A stretch of DNA of 64,000 bases from an uncultured delta proteobacterium (lineage in GTDB: Bacteria > Myxococcota_A > UBA9160 > JAFDET01). The stretch covers positions 1-64,000 of the forward strand of contig CAMYLJ010000007.1 of assembly GCA_947259215.1 (NCBI GenBank). The letters run 5' to 3'. The translations under genes were made by a program, and so were the position numbers. Positions 17,142-28,622 of this stretch are shown here, piece after piece; position 1 is the stretch's first letter, and the number at the start of each line of letters is the position of its first letter. The notes beneath the pieces were generated by a model. That model was not told where the DNA came from. It searched no databases and saw only the letters and a list, made by a program, of their open reading frames with translations.

Positions 17142-18346
17142 CGGAGATCCTGGAGCGCCGCGCCGCCATCACCGGCATCGGACAATCCCAGGTCGGCCGG
17201 CGCCTGTTCCGCGATCCGCTCGAGCTGACCCTCGACGCCTGCCTCGCGGCCATTGCCGACGCCGGGCTCGAGCCGGCCCAGATCGACGGGCTGGCCACCT
17301 ATCCGGGAGCCACCGGTCCGGCCGGCTTCTCGGGGGCGGGCATCACGGAGGTGCACGACGCCCTGCGGCTCGAGCTCTCCTGGTACGAGGGCGGGATGGA
17401 GTCGCCCGGGCAGCTCGGGTCGGTCATCAACGCCTGCATGGCGGTGGCCTGCGGGCTCGCGACCCACGTGCTCTGCTTCCGCTCGGTGTGGGAGGCCACG
17501 GCGGCCGCGAAGACCGGCGCCATCGGCGTGGCGGCGGCGGCCGGAGGGGGCGGGCGCGCGGGCGGCGTTCGCGCCTCCGGCGCCATGCAGTGGAGCTTGC
17601 CCTTCCGCGCCTTCTCGGCCGCCAACTGGATCGCCCTCTACGCCCAGCGCCACTTCCACGAGTACGGCACCACGAAGGAGCAGCTGGGACAGATCGCCTT
17701 GAACGCCCGCCGCAACGCCGCCGGCAATCCGAGCGCCGTCTACCGCGACCCGCTGAGTCTGGAGGACTACCTGGAAGCGCGGGTGATCTCGACGCCCTTC
17801 GGGCTCTACGATTGCGATGCTCCGTGTGATGGTGCGACGGCCGTCATCGTGTCCCGGGCCGAGGTGGCGGGCGACTTGCGCCGGCCGCCGATCCGGGTGG
17901 AGGCGGTCGGCTCCGCGCTGCGCGGGCGACCCTCCTGGGACCAGTTCGACGACATGACCACCATGGCCCTGCGCGACGCCGGCGCCATGCTGTGGGAGCG
18001 CACGGACCTGCGCCCCGCGGACGTGGACGTGGCCGAGCTCTACGACGGTTTCAGCTTCATCACCCTGGCCTGGCTCGAAGCCCTGGGCTTCTGCGGCAAG
18101 GGCGAGAGCGGCCCCTTCGTCGAGGGCGGGGCGCGCATCGCCCGCGACGGCGAGCTGCCGCTCAACACCCAGGGCGGCCAGCTCTCGGGCGGCCGGCTCC
18201 ACGGCTACGGCTTCCTGCACGAGGCCTGCGTGCAGCTGTGGGCCGAGGGCGGCGAGCGCCAGGTGACGGCGCGCGAGCCGCAGGTGGCGGTGGCGGCGGC
18301 CGGCGGCGGCCCGCTGGCCTCGTGTCTGCTGTTGACTCGGGGATAG
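17138..18346 (+). CDS. Thiolase-like protein (Ltp2-type lipid-transfer/aldolase)
   Basis: 402 residues from GTG 17138, coupled to the DUF35 gene by a GTGA overlap. Thiolase fold of the SCP2/Ltp2 branch: N-terminal ITGIGQSQVGRR, middle NACMAVACG, and the C-terminal signatures VAELYDGFSF, NTQGGQLSGGRLHGYGF. Ltp2 enzymes use tyrosines rather than the usual thiolase cysteines and cleave a hydroxylated side chain (retro-aldol) together with a DUF35 partner. A beta-ketothiolase activity cannot be excluded. Confidence 0.83.
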   Translation: MTEILERRAAITGIGQSQVGRRLFRDPLELTLDACLAAIADAGLEPAQIDGLATYPGATGPAGFSGAGITEVHDALRLELSWYEGGMESPGQLGSVINACMAVACGLATHVLCFRSVWEATAAAKTGAIGVAAAAGGGGRAGGVRASGAMQWSLPFRAFSAANWIALYAQRHFHEYGTTKEQLGQIALNARRNAAGNPSAVYRDPLSLEDYLEARVISTPFGLYDCDAPCDGATAVIVSRAEVAGDLRRPPIRVEAVGSALRGRPSWDQFDDMTTMALRDAGAMLWERTDLRPADVDVAELYDGFSFITLAWLEALGFCGKGESGPFVEGGARIARDGELPLNTQGGQLSGGRLHGYGFLHEACVQLWAEGGERQVTAREPQVAVAAAGGGPLASCLLLTRG

Positions 18347-18371
18347 CGGGGGGCCCGCGGGACGTGGAGGC

Positions 18372-19025
18372 TCACGCCGACGACTTCGTTCGCTTGCGCG
18401 GGCGGCGTCTGAGCCACGTGGCCAGGAGCACGAGCCCGACGGCCACGAAGACCGCGCCGGCCCAGATCGGGTGTGTCCGGAGCAGGGCCAGGAAGCCGCC
18501 GCCGAAGAGCACCAGGGTCAGCACGCCCGGGGCGAAGCCCACGGCGCTGCCCAGGACGAAGGGCGCGAAGCCGACGCGCGAGAGGCCGAGCAGCCAGTGG
18601 GCGGGCGGCGCCAGGAAGAAGACCAGGCGTACCACCACGACCGTCACGAAGCCGCGGGTCTCGAGGCGCTCGTCGAAGCGGCGGAAGCGCTCCGGGAGGT
18701 GCCGCTCCACCCACGTGCGCCCGATGCTGCGGGCGAAGGCGAAGCCGACGACGCCCGCTCCGATGGCGCCGAGCCACGAGAACAGCCACGCCTGGCCCAA
18801 CGGCCAGACCGCGACCGCCGGAATCACGAACGCGATCCCGGGCACGCCGAAGGGCTCGAGCAGCGCGAAGAGCGCCACGTAGCCCACGGGGCCCCACGGG
18901 CCGGCCTGCCGGAGCAGCGCCGACAGGCGCTCCCCGTCGAGCCCGCCCAGGGCGCCGGAGGCCGCTGCCGCGCCGACCCCGACCAGCAGCAGGACCGCGG
19001 CCAGGATCGCCAGGTTTCGCGTCAT
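18372..19025 (-). CDS. TVP38/TMEM64 (VTT domain) membrane protein
   Basis: 217 residues, inner-membrane protein of the DedA-like superfamily. Several hydrophobic helices, with a re-entrant segment around GVPGIAFVIPAVAVWPLG (residues 59-76) and a second around FFLAPPAHWLLGLSRVGF. The C-terminus is short and basic (RRRPRKR). Relatives are implicated in lipid scrambling or membrane homeostasis. It follows the PspA gene set on the same strand but with a 36-bp gap to the small gene before it, so whether it joins that operon is unclear. Confidence 0.85.
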   Translation of the reverse strand: MTRNLAILAAVLLLVGVGAAAASGALGGLDGERLSALLRQAGPWGPVGYVALFALLEPFGVPGIAFVIPAVAVWPLGQAWLFSWLGAIGAGVVGFAFARSIGRTWVERHLPERFRRFDERLETRGFVTVVVVRLVFFLAPPAHWLLGLSRVGFAPFVLGSAVGFAPGVLTLVLFGGGFLALLRTHPIWAGAVFVAVGLVLLATWLRRRPRKRTKSSA

Positions 19026-19061
19026 GGCGCGGAGGATCCCGCGCCGCGCATGGCGCCGCTA

Positions 19062-19319
19062 CTACTCGAGCGCCCGGTCCAGGGCTTCGTCGCGCCGGGA
19101 CTCGCCGAGCTCCATGTGGCCGGTCACGCGGTCGCGGACGGCCTCGGTGGGGCGCTGCCGCGGCGCCGCCGGCGCCCCAGGCGTTGCCGGCGTTGCCTCC
19201 TCCACCACGCCCGTGGCTGCGAAGACACCACCGAACGCGCCCTGCATGCCCTCGGTGTAGATCTCGAGGCCGGCCCAGAGGGCGGCCACCATCAGCAGCA
19301 ATCCGAATGCCTTGGCCAT
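19062..19319 (-). CDS. Small single-pass membrane protein next to PspA
   Basis: 85 residues: one N-terminal transmembrane helix (AKAFGLLLMVAALWAGLEIY), a Pro/Ala-rich linker and a charged C-terminal helix (VRDRVTGHMELGESRRDEALDRALE). GGAGGAG lies 9 nt before ATG 19319. I know no family for it. Its place as the last gene of the kinase-regulator-PspA set suggests a membrane anchor or sensor role like that of small Psp proteins, but there is no sequence similarity to PspB or PspC that I can see. Confidence 0.65.
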   Translation of the reverse strand: MAKAFGLLLMVAALWAGLEIYTEGMQGAFGGVFAATGVVEEATPATPGAPAAPRQRPTEAVRDRVTGHMELGESRRDEALDRALE

Positions 19320-19402
19320 CGTGGTCTCCTCCCACCCTCAGAGGAGACATCGGTGGATCGGGGCCGCCGCCTGAGCCGGCTCGGGCGGTGGCCCCGGGCG
19401 GA

Positions 19403-20161
19403 TCAGGCCTCCACGGCCGCGGTTGCGCGGGACTCCGGCAGGGGGATCGCACCGGCGTCGGCGGGCAGCACCTGGGGCCGCAGGCTTCGCTTCAGCTCCT
19501 CCAGCTCCCGGCGGGCAGCGTCCTCGCGCGAGTCCGCGCGAATGCGACGGATGCGGGCGGCCAGGCCCTCGTCGCCCATCTCTTCGTCCAGGTGCCCTTC
19601 GGTGCGCACCCGCGCCACGTGCTCGCGCACGCTCTCCAGCGCGCGCATCTCGCCGTCGAGCGAGAACCCCTCCAGCGCCTCCTGGATGCGCCGCCGCGCA
19701 TGGGCGTTGGCCAGGGTGGCCTGCATGCGCACCTTCTCGCGCTCGAGCCCGCGGATCTCGTCGCGGAAGCGCACCAGGTTGCCCTTGGCCTCGTCGGCCT
19801 CGGCGCGAACCTTCTCGATCTCCTGCTCCGCGCGCGTCAGGTCCTCGGCCACCGCGTGCTTGTGCTCGATCAGCGAGATCGCCTGGCCGTCGCGGCCGCC
19901 CCGCACCGCGGCCCGGATCTCTTCGTGGGTGCGCGCCAGCTCGGCCCGCAGCTCGCCGATCTCGCCGTCGAGCTTGTTGCGCATGTAGAGGATGCCGGCC
20001 ACCGCGCGCTTCAGGTCGGCGTAGTGGCGCGTGCGCTCCTGGATGGCGTCCTCGTAGACCGCGCCGGGGCTCCGCTGCTCGCGCTGGCGCACCCAGCCGG
20101 CGAAGCCGCCGCGCAGCAGCGCGAAGAAGCGTCCGATCGGGCTTCGGGGTCGTCGTGTCAT
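19403..20161 (-). CDS. pspA: PspA/IM30 family envelope-stress protein
   Basis: 252 residues from ATG 20161, which follows the regulator stop by 19 nt. Long amphipathic coiled coil typical of PspA/Vipp1 (about residues 30-200, with AELARTHEEI, EKVRAEADEAKGNLVRFRDEI and related heptads). Such proteins assemble as ESCRT-III-like rods on stressed inner membranes to limit proton leakage. Here the gene sits behind a histidine kinase and an NtrC-type activator rather than PspF, so induction is probably through phosphorylation and sigma-54. Confidence 0.8.
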   Translation of the reverse strand: MTRRPRSPIGRFFALLRGGFAGWVRQREQRSPGAVYEDAIQERTRHYADLKRAVAGILYMRNKLDGEIGELRAELARTHEEIRAAVRGGRDGQAISLIEHKHAVAEDLTRAEQEIEKVRAEADEAKGNLVRFRDEIRGLEREKVRMQATLANAHARRRIQEALEGFSLDGEMRALESVREHVARVRTEGHLDEEMGDEGLAARIRRIRADSREDAARRELEELKRSLRPQVLPADAGAIPLPESRATAAVEA

Positions 20162-20180
20162 GCTCACCTCCCTGCGACGC

Positions 20181-21577
<1,397 letters not shown>

Positions 21578-21581
<4 letters not shown>

Positions 21582-22711
21582 GCGCGGCTCTCCTCGTTGT
21601 CGTGCGGGTGCTTGGGGAAGGTGAGCAGGAACTCGGTTCCCTCGCCCGGCGCCGAGTCGGCGGCGATCGTGCCGCCGTGGGCGTCCACCACCTTCTTGGA
21701 GATCGCCAGCCCGAGGCCCGTGCCGGTCTCCTTCGAGGTGTAGAACGGGCTGAAGACCTTCTGCATGCGGTCGGGATCGATGCCCGGACCGTTGTCGCGG
21801 ACGCGGACCCAGACCTCGCTGCCGGCGAGGTTCTCACCGGCCTGCACCTGGATGCGCGGGGACGGGGTGCCGGCGTTCTGCATCGCGTCGAGCGCGTTGC
21901 CGAACAGGTTGATCAGCACCCGGCGCAGCTTGTCGGGGTCGCCCTTCATCTCGCCGTCGCAGTCGAGCTCGCGCTTCACGTCGACGCCGAGCTGCTCGAG
22001 GCGGTCCCGGAAGGTCTCGAGGGCCGCCTCCACCACGTCGGCCATCTGCATCGGGCGCAGCGCCACGTCCTCTTCGCGAGCGAAGCGCAGCAGGTGAGAG
22101 ATGGAGCGCTCCACCCGGTCGAGCTCGTCGAGCGCCACCTGGGCGTACTCGACGTTGTCGGCGGCCCGCGGGTCCTCGCCCATCTGCTGCACCAGGCTCT
22201 TGGCGGCCGTGATGGGATTGCGGATCTCGTGGGCGATCGAGGCGGAAAGCTCCTCCAGGCTGCGCGAGTGCTCGCCGCGCAGCTCCTGGCGCTGGCGGGT
22301 GGTGGTGTGGGTCACCTGGCGGCTGACCTCCTGGTGGATCCAGCGCTGGCGCAGCTGGGGCGCCATGAGCATGGCCACGTAGTGCAGCCCGAGCCCGATG
22401 CCCCAGGCCATGGCGACGACGAAGGCGGCCCGGAAGCCGGCCACGAACAGCAGGAAGAGGCAGGTGAAGCCGTAGGCCGCGAAGTGCAGCAGAAACGAGA
22501 TCTTGGCGTTCGCGATCCGTTTCGCCTCGCGGTAGGCCCGCTCCTCGGCGCTGAGCTCGCGCCGGGGCTTGCGCGGGGCGTCGCGCTCCCCGGGGTCCCG
22601 CTGCTCCTCGCGCCGGTGGCGTCGGCGCTCGTCGCGCTTTCGGTGACGGATCCGGCGGCGGGGGCCGGGATCCGGGAAACCGGGCGGCGCCCGGTCGAAA
22701 TCGTCGTCCAT
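21578..22711 (-). CDS. Sensor histidine kinase with 2TM domain
   Basis: 377 residues from ATG 22711 (GGAGGG 7 nt upstream). A very basic/acidic N-terminus is followed by a two-helix membrane domain (about 66-115, preceded by EERAYREAKR, the signature of the 2TM domain) with no periplasmic sensor region. Then come the phospho-acceptor helix (H161 in SIAHEIRNP) and a HATPase domain (NLFGNALDA, DNGPGIDP, GTGLGLAI). With so little outside the membrane it should sense membrane state itself or a partner protein, which fits control of PspA. Confidence 0.9.
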
Positions 22712-22799
22712 GAGCCCTCCGGGAGCGGCCGGCGGGCTCCCCGCCAGCTCGGGGAAGCAGCCCTCGTGGATTCTATGCTGCGCCATGCCCCGCCGGAAG

Positions 22800-22816
22800 A
22801 GCAAGCCCCGTGCCCG
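22800..22816 (-). promoter_or_regulatory. Sigma-54 (-24/-12) promoter of the kinase-regulator-pspA operon
   Basis: The minus strand reads CGGGCACGGGGCTTGCT, which matches the consensus YTGGCACGNNNNTTGCW with one difference and has GG and GC exactly 10 bases apart. It lies about 90 nt upstream of the kinase start. The NtrC-type activator of this operon gives a matching partner. Confidence 0.6.
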
Positions 22817-22823
22817 GATCCCG

Positions 22824-22841
22824 GGTTGTTCAAAAACAGCC
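22824..22841. promoter_or_regulatory. Candidate activator-binding dyad
   Basis: GGTTGTTCAAAAACAGCC is an imperfect 18-bp inverted repeat (GGnTGTT / AACAnCC) just upstream of the -24/-12 promoter. It is closer to the promoter than most enhancer sites, so its role as binding site for the NtrC-type regulator is only a guess. Confidence 0.3.
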
Positions 22842-22952
22842 ACTTACGCCGCAGGGGCAGCGTCCTGGCTGCAGCAATCCCGCTTCAGGTGCAGGAGGAG
22901 GGCTGCACCCGAAGCCGGGCGAGCCGGTATCTTCCGGCCCTCCGGAGGACCC

Positions 22953-23279
22953 ATGGATCACCCGAGCCGCATCCGACCCGAGGACCACGCCGCCTACCGG
23001 GCGGACAAGATGGGCAAGGCCACCCTGTTCGAGTCCGAGCGCCTGCTGGTGGGACTGAACTGCTTCGAGCCCGCCCAGGAACACACGCTCCACGCCCATG
23101 CGGGGATGGACAAGCTCTACTACGTCCTCGAGGGCGCCGGCGTCTTCCTGCTAGAGGGGAGAGAGCTGCCGATGGAGCGCGGAGACATGCTGGTGGCACC
23201 CGAGGGCGTGCCCCACGGCATCCGCAACGCCGGAGACGCGCGGCTCGTGGTGCTGGCGGTGCTGGCGCCGGCGCCCTAG
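22953..23279 (+). CDS. Cupin-domain protein
   Basis: 108 residues from ATG 22953, preceded by GGAGGA. Single small cupin barrel: motif 1 HTLHAHAGMDKLYYVLEGAG (residues 46-65) supplies two metal-binding histidines, motif 2 GDMLVAPEGVPHGIRN the third. The usual motif-1 glutamate is not evident. The function of such stand-alone cupins is not predictable. Its TAG stop forms the left end of the two-hairpin element at 23277-23349. Confidence 0.8.
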   Translation: MDHPSRIRPEDHAAYRADKMGKATLFESERLLVGLNCFEPAQEHTLHAHAGMDKLYYVLEGAGVFLLEGRELPMERGDMLVAPEGVPHGIRNAGDARLVVLAVLAPAP

Positions 23280-23349
23280 CAGGCCGAAGCAAGCCGAAGT
23301 CTTGGGTCGGCTTGCGCCGCAAACGGAGCCCATCGGGCTCCGTCAGCTA
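23277..23349. repeat. Two-hairpin convergent element, copy 1
   Basis: 73 bp from the cupin stop codon to the stop codon of the opposing DUF502 gene. It begins with CTAGCAGGCCGA, contains an inverted repeat AAGCCGA/TCGGCTT, then a strong hairpin (ACGGAGCCC-atc-GGGCTCCGT) and ends in CAGCTAG. About 45 bp are identical to copy 2 at 26275-26335 apart from the loop. It probably works as a bidirectional terminator and provides both stop codons. Confidence 0.75.
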
Positions 23350-24045
23350 GGCCGGATCCGCCTGGCCGGCGCCCGGCAGGGGCGCGGAGGCGTCGGCCGC
23401 GGGCGGCGACTCGTCCCCCGGCGCGACGAGCCCCGCGGACATCACCAGCTTGAACGCCTCCTCGACGCTGAGGTCCACCTCGATCAGCTGCTCCTCGGGC
23501 ACCAGCAGGTAGAAGCCCGAGGTCGGATTGGGCGTGGTCGGCACGAAGCAGTTCACCAGGGGCTCGGGGGTCGCGTCCTGGACGATCCCCCGGGTGGGCC
23601 CGGTGGTGAAGGCCAGGGCGTAGAGGCCCTTGCGCGGGTACTCGATCAGCACGACCCGGTTGAAGCGCGAAGCCTGGGTGCTGGCGCCGAAGATCGCCTC
23701 CGCCAGCTGCTTCACCGCCGTGTAGATGTTTCGCGCCACGGGCACCCGCCGCAGCAGGCGCTCCCACAGCCGCACCAGCTCGTACCCGAAGAAGTGTCGG
23801 GCCACCACGCCCATCAGCACGATCAGCATCAGGGTGAAGAGGGCGCCGAGCACCGGGATCGTCGGGGGCTCGTAGCTTCCGGGCAGGACCAGCTTCAGGA
23901 TGCGCGGAAGCAGCAGGTTGTCGAGCCAGCGGACGATGGAGAAGATCGCCCAGACCGTGATGGCGATCGGCGCGAAGAACAGCAGGCCGGCGACGAAGTA
24001 GCGACGCAGGGCCTCGCGGATGGCGACGAAGACTCGCCGGATCAC
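23347..24045 (-). CDS. DUF502 membrane protein
   Basis: 232 residues from GTG 24045. Two transmembrane helices near the N-terminus (YFVAGLLFFAPIAITVWAIF, and VLGALFTLMLIVLMGVVA), then a soluble beta-rich domain with PVARNIYTAVKQLAEAIFG, VLIEYPRKGLYALAFTT and TPNPTSGFYLLVPEE, the hallmarks of DUF502. The family is widespread and of unknown function. The start is 7 nt after the stop of the PqqA-like peptide gene, so the two are probably co-transcribed. Confidence 0.88.
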   Translation of the reverse strand: MIRRVFVAIREALRRYFVAGLLFFAPIAITVWAIFSIVRWLDNLLLPRILKLVLPGSYEPPTIPVLGALFTLMLIVLMGVVARHFFGYELVRLWERLLRRVPVARNIYTAVKQLAEAIFGASTQASRFNRVVLIEYPRKGLYALAFTTGPTRGIVQDATPEPLVNCFVPTTPNPTSGFYLLVPEEQLIEVDLSVEEAFKLVMSAGLVAPGDESPPAADASAPLPGAGQADPA

Positions 24046-24052
24046 GGCGGGC

Positions 24053-24205
24053 TCAGAAGAGCGGTCGCTCGTCCCCGTCGTCCGGCACGTAGGAGGTGAT
24101 CTCGCAGTCGAGCGAGATCACCTCGAAGGCGGGGGCGGCCCAGCTGCGGGTCTCCCGGGGATGGGGCGACGAGGCCGCCGCCGGCTCGCGTGTGCGTCGA
24201 TCCAT
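24053..24205 (-). CDS. PqqA-like precursor peptide
   Basis: 50-residue peptide from ATG 24205, too short for ordinary gene calling. The core resembles the PQQ precursor PqqA: a tryptophan and proline (SWAAPAFEV) followed by CEITSY, in which E35 and Y39 are spaced exactly like the Glu and Tyr that PqqE cross-links (ExxxY; known PqqA peptides read EVTSY or EVTMY). The N-terminal 20 residues are a charged leader. No pqqB, C, D or E is in the window, so the modifying enzymes would have to be encoded elsewhere. An AT-rich TATAAA-like box (minus strand, about 24214-24220) lies just upstream. Similarity was judged by eye. Confidence 0.5.
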   Translation of the reverse strand: MDRRTREPAAASSPHPRETRSWAAPAFEVISLDCEITSYVPDDGDERPLF

Positions 24206-24241
24206 GGCGGGGATTTATAGCACAAGGCCCGGGTCGCTTCG

Positions 24242-25381
24242 TCACGCGTGCTCGCGCTGGCGCAGCTCGATGGCGTGCACCAGGGTCTCGCGCGTCACCG
24301 CGCCGACGATCCGGCCGGCGTCCACGATGGGGATCTGGTTCAGGTCCCGGCTGCCCATGGTCACGAGCAGGTCGCGCACGGGCGCGTCGAGGCCGGCGGT
24401 GACCAGCGCCTCGACGGGGGTCGCCACCCGTGACACCGGCGTCGTCTCCCAGGCGTCGGGATCGAGGCGCCGCACATCGGAGAGGGTCACCAGGCCGGCG
24501 ACCTCACCGGCCTGCTGCACCAGCGCCCAGCGGCGGCCCCGCATCACCAGCTCGCGGGCAAAGTGGGCCACGCTGCTGTCGGCTTCGAGCCGGGCCGGGA
24601 TCGGCCCCAGGATGTCGCGGGCACAGAGTCCGCGCAGGCTGGCGTCGAGCTCCACCTGCCGCACGGCGCCCCCGGCCAGGGCGAGCAGCATCCAGCCGAT
24701 GAAGGCGAACCACAGCCCGGACACGGGGCCGGCGCCGAGACCCAGGGCCTGCATGGTCGGCACACCCATCACCTCGAGCGCCCCGAGGGCGATGAAGGCG
24801 TAGGCGACGATCTGGCCGGTGCCTGCGGCCGTGCGCGTGGCGCGGGCCGCGTCTCCCGTGATGGCCCACAGCACCGCCCGCAGCACGCGGCCGCCGTCCA
24901 GCGGGAAGCCGGGGATCAGGTTGAAGAGCGCCACGATCAGGTTCACGTCTCCGAGCCAGCCCGTGAGGAAGCGCACCGGCGCAGCCTCGGGGAGCGCGCG
25001 GGTCGCGGCCGTGAAGGCGAGGGCCAGCAGCCCGCTCACCACCGGGCCCGCGATGGCGATCTCCATCTCGGCGCGCGGGTCGTCCGGGTCCCGCTCCATC
25101 AGGGCGACGCCCCCGAAGACGAAGAGCGTGATGGACTTCACGGGAACCCGGTGCCGGATCGCGAGCACGCTGTGGCCGAGCTCGTGCAGCAGGATCGAGG
25201 CGAAGAAGAGCAGGGCGGCCGCGGCGGCGAACCCCAGGCGCAGCTCGCCACTCCAGTCGGGCGCGATGCCCCGGAGCTGGGTCTCGAGCATCCAGAACAC
25301 CAGCCCGAAGATGATGAGCCACGTCGGATGCAGGTAGATCGGGATCCCGAAGATCCGTCCGATGCGGAAGCCGCCGACCAT
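24242..25381 (-). CDS. Site-2 protease family (M50) membrane metalloprotease with CBS domains
   Basis: 379 residues. Six or so membrane helices with the zinc motif HELGH (H66, E67, H70) and the third ligand D162 in FPLDGGR. The C-terminal 130 residues form two CBS domains (ARDILGPIPARLEADSSV and SRVATPVEALVTAGLD). This is the SpoIVFB/Rv2625c-type group of intramembrane proteases that cut membrane-bound substrates, with CBS domains likely sensing adenine nucleotides. The substrate is unknown. Confidence 0.9.
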   Translation of the reverse strand: MVGGFRIGRIFGIPIYLHPTWLIIFGLVFWMLETQLRGIAPDWSGELRLGFAAAAALLFFASILLHELGHSVLAIRHRVPVKSITLFVFGGVALMERDPDDPRAEMEIAIAGPVVSGLLALAFTAATRALPEAAPVRFLTGWLGDVNLIVALFNLIPGFPLDGGRVLRAVLWAITGDAARATRTAAGTGQIVAYAFIALGALEVMGVPTMQALGLGAGPVSGLWFAFIGWMLLALAGGAVRQVELDASLRGLCARDILGPIPARLEADSSVAHFARELVMRGRRWALVQQAGEVAGLVTLSDVRRLDPDAWETTPVSRVATPVEALVTAGLDAPVRDLLVTMGSRDLNQIPIVDAGRIVGAVTRETLVHAIELRQREHA

Positions 25382-25493
25382 TGGCCGGAGGTCTAGCGCA
25401 GTAGCGCCGGGCAGGTTGGGCGCCGGCAGGCTCCCCCGGGGGCAGGGTGACGACTCAGGAGCCGCAACCGCGCCCGGATAAATCGCCCTCCCG

Positions 25494-25523
25494 TTGACAC
25501 TTCTGATGCCAGCTGACTACCTA
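25494..25523 (+). promoter_or_regulatory. Promoter of the PEP-CTERM gene
   Basis: TTGACA at 25494-25499 is followed after 17-18 bases by a weak -10 (CTACCT or TACCTA). The -10 overlaps the dyad at 25521-25536, so a factor bound there would compete with or recruit RNA polymerase. Confidence 0.4.
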
Positions 25524-25536
25524 CCCATCAGGGTAG
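25521..25536. promoter_or_regulatory. CTACCC-ATCA-GGGTAG operator
   Basis: Perfect 6-bp inverted repeat with a 4-bp centre, about 75 bp before the PEP-CTERM gene. TACC/GGTA dyads are the type of site bound by NarL/FixJ-LuxR regulators; the regulator is not in the window. Confidence 0.4.
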
Positions 25537-25611
25537 ACCTAGTCGGCCGCTGGGCCGAAGAGCCGCCGTTCCCTGGGACGGGAATCGCATCCACTGCGGA
25601 GGCGATCCACG

Positions 25612-26277
25612 ATGCGTTCTTTGGGTTCGGCGGCGGTGTTGTGCTTGGCGCTCGTGGCGCTCGGGGTGGGGGGAGCCGCTCAGGCGAACTCCACGGTCGG
25701 GGAGTCCAAGACCTTCCTGGAGCTCCTCGAGGGCGAGACCCTCATCTCCGGCAACGGGCAGCTCCTCTTCAGCAACTTCGGGTTCACGGAATTCGACCAC
25801 CTCCCCGAGCATCTGAGCCTGTACACGGTCTCGGCCCTCGAGGACGGGATCCGGATCCAGGGTCCCCTCACGGCCGGCCGCCGCGGCGCGCAGCTGAGCA
25901 TGATGTACGCGGTGAGCGGCATCGGCGAGGCGCTGATCGAGGACGCGCACCTCGAAGTCTTCGCCACGGGCACCGGGGGCGTGGCCGTGGTCGACGAGTG
26001 GCTGTTCGTCCACCAGGGCGAGAACCTCCTGCCGGTGGCCCAGATGCAGGCCCAGGTCGACGAGGTGCCGGGGCGCGCGACGGACGAGGCCTGGTTCGAG
26101 CCCGTGCGGGAGCTCTGGGTCAAGAAGGACATCGTCCTGGAGGGTGGGCCCGAGACGCAGGTGTCGGTCGAGTACGTCGACCAGCGCTTCAGCCTGGTTC
26201 CGGAGCCGGCCGGCTGGGGGCTGCTCGGGTTCGGACTCCTGGGCCTCTGGCGCCAGGGCGGGCGTCGGCGCGGCTAG
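25612..26277 (+). CDS. PEP-CTERM sorting-domain protein
   Basis: 221 residues. N-terminal Sec signal peptide (cleavage after AAQA near residue 25), a beta-rich middle domain that I cannot place, and a C-terminal tripartite sorting signal: VPEP at about 196-199, a hydrophobic helix (GWGLLGFGLLGLW) and a basic tail RRRG. Such proteins are cleaved and anchored or released by an exosortase; one is encoded at 27792. GGAGG precedes ATG 25612. They are usually made together with exopolysaccharide. The gene ends inside the repeat element. Confidence 0.85.
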   Translation: MRSLGSAAVLCLALVALGVGGAAQANSTVGESKTFLELLEGETLISGNGQLLFSNFGFTEFDHLPEHLSLYTVSALEDGIRIQGPLTAGRRGAQLSMMYAVSGIGEALIEDAHLEVFATGTGGVAVVDEWLFVHQGENLLPVAQMQAQVDEVPGRATDEAWFEPVRELWVKKDIVLEGGPETQVSVEYVDQRFSLVPEPAGWGLLGFGLLGLWRQGGRRRG

Positions 26278-26332
26278 CAGGCCGACCCAAGGTCGGCTTG
26301 CGCCGCAAACGGAGCCCGAAGGGCTCCGTCAG

Positions 26333-26335
<3 letters not shown>
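26275..26335. repeat. Two-hairpin convergent element, copy 2
   Basis: 61 bp from the stop codon of the PEP-CTERM gene to the stop codon of the opposing GH1 gene. Hairpin 1 is GCCGACC-caa-GGTCGGC, hairpin 2 ACGGAGCCC-gaa-GGGCTCCGT, the end CAGCTAG. Apart from the first hairpin arm it is the same element as at 23277-23349, in the same relation to its neighbours. Confidence 0.75.

Positions 26336-28621
<2,286 letters not shown>

Positions 28622-28622
<1 letters not shown>

Noticed and set aside
22828-22846. Second sigma-54-like site, TGGCTGTTTTTGAAC on the minus strand
   Set aside because: GG is followed after 10 bases by AC instead of GC; the site at 22800-22816 fits far better.
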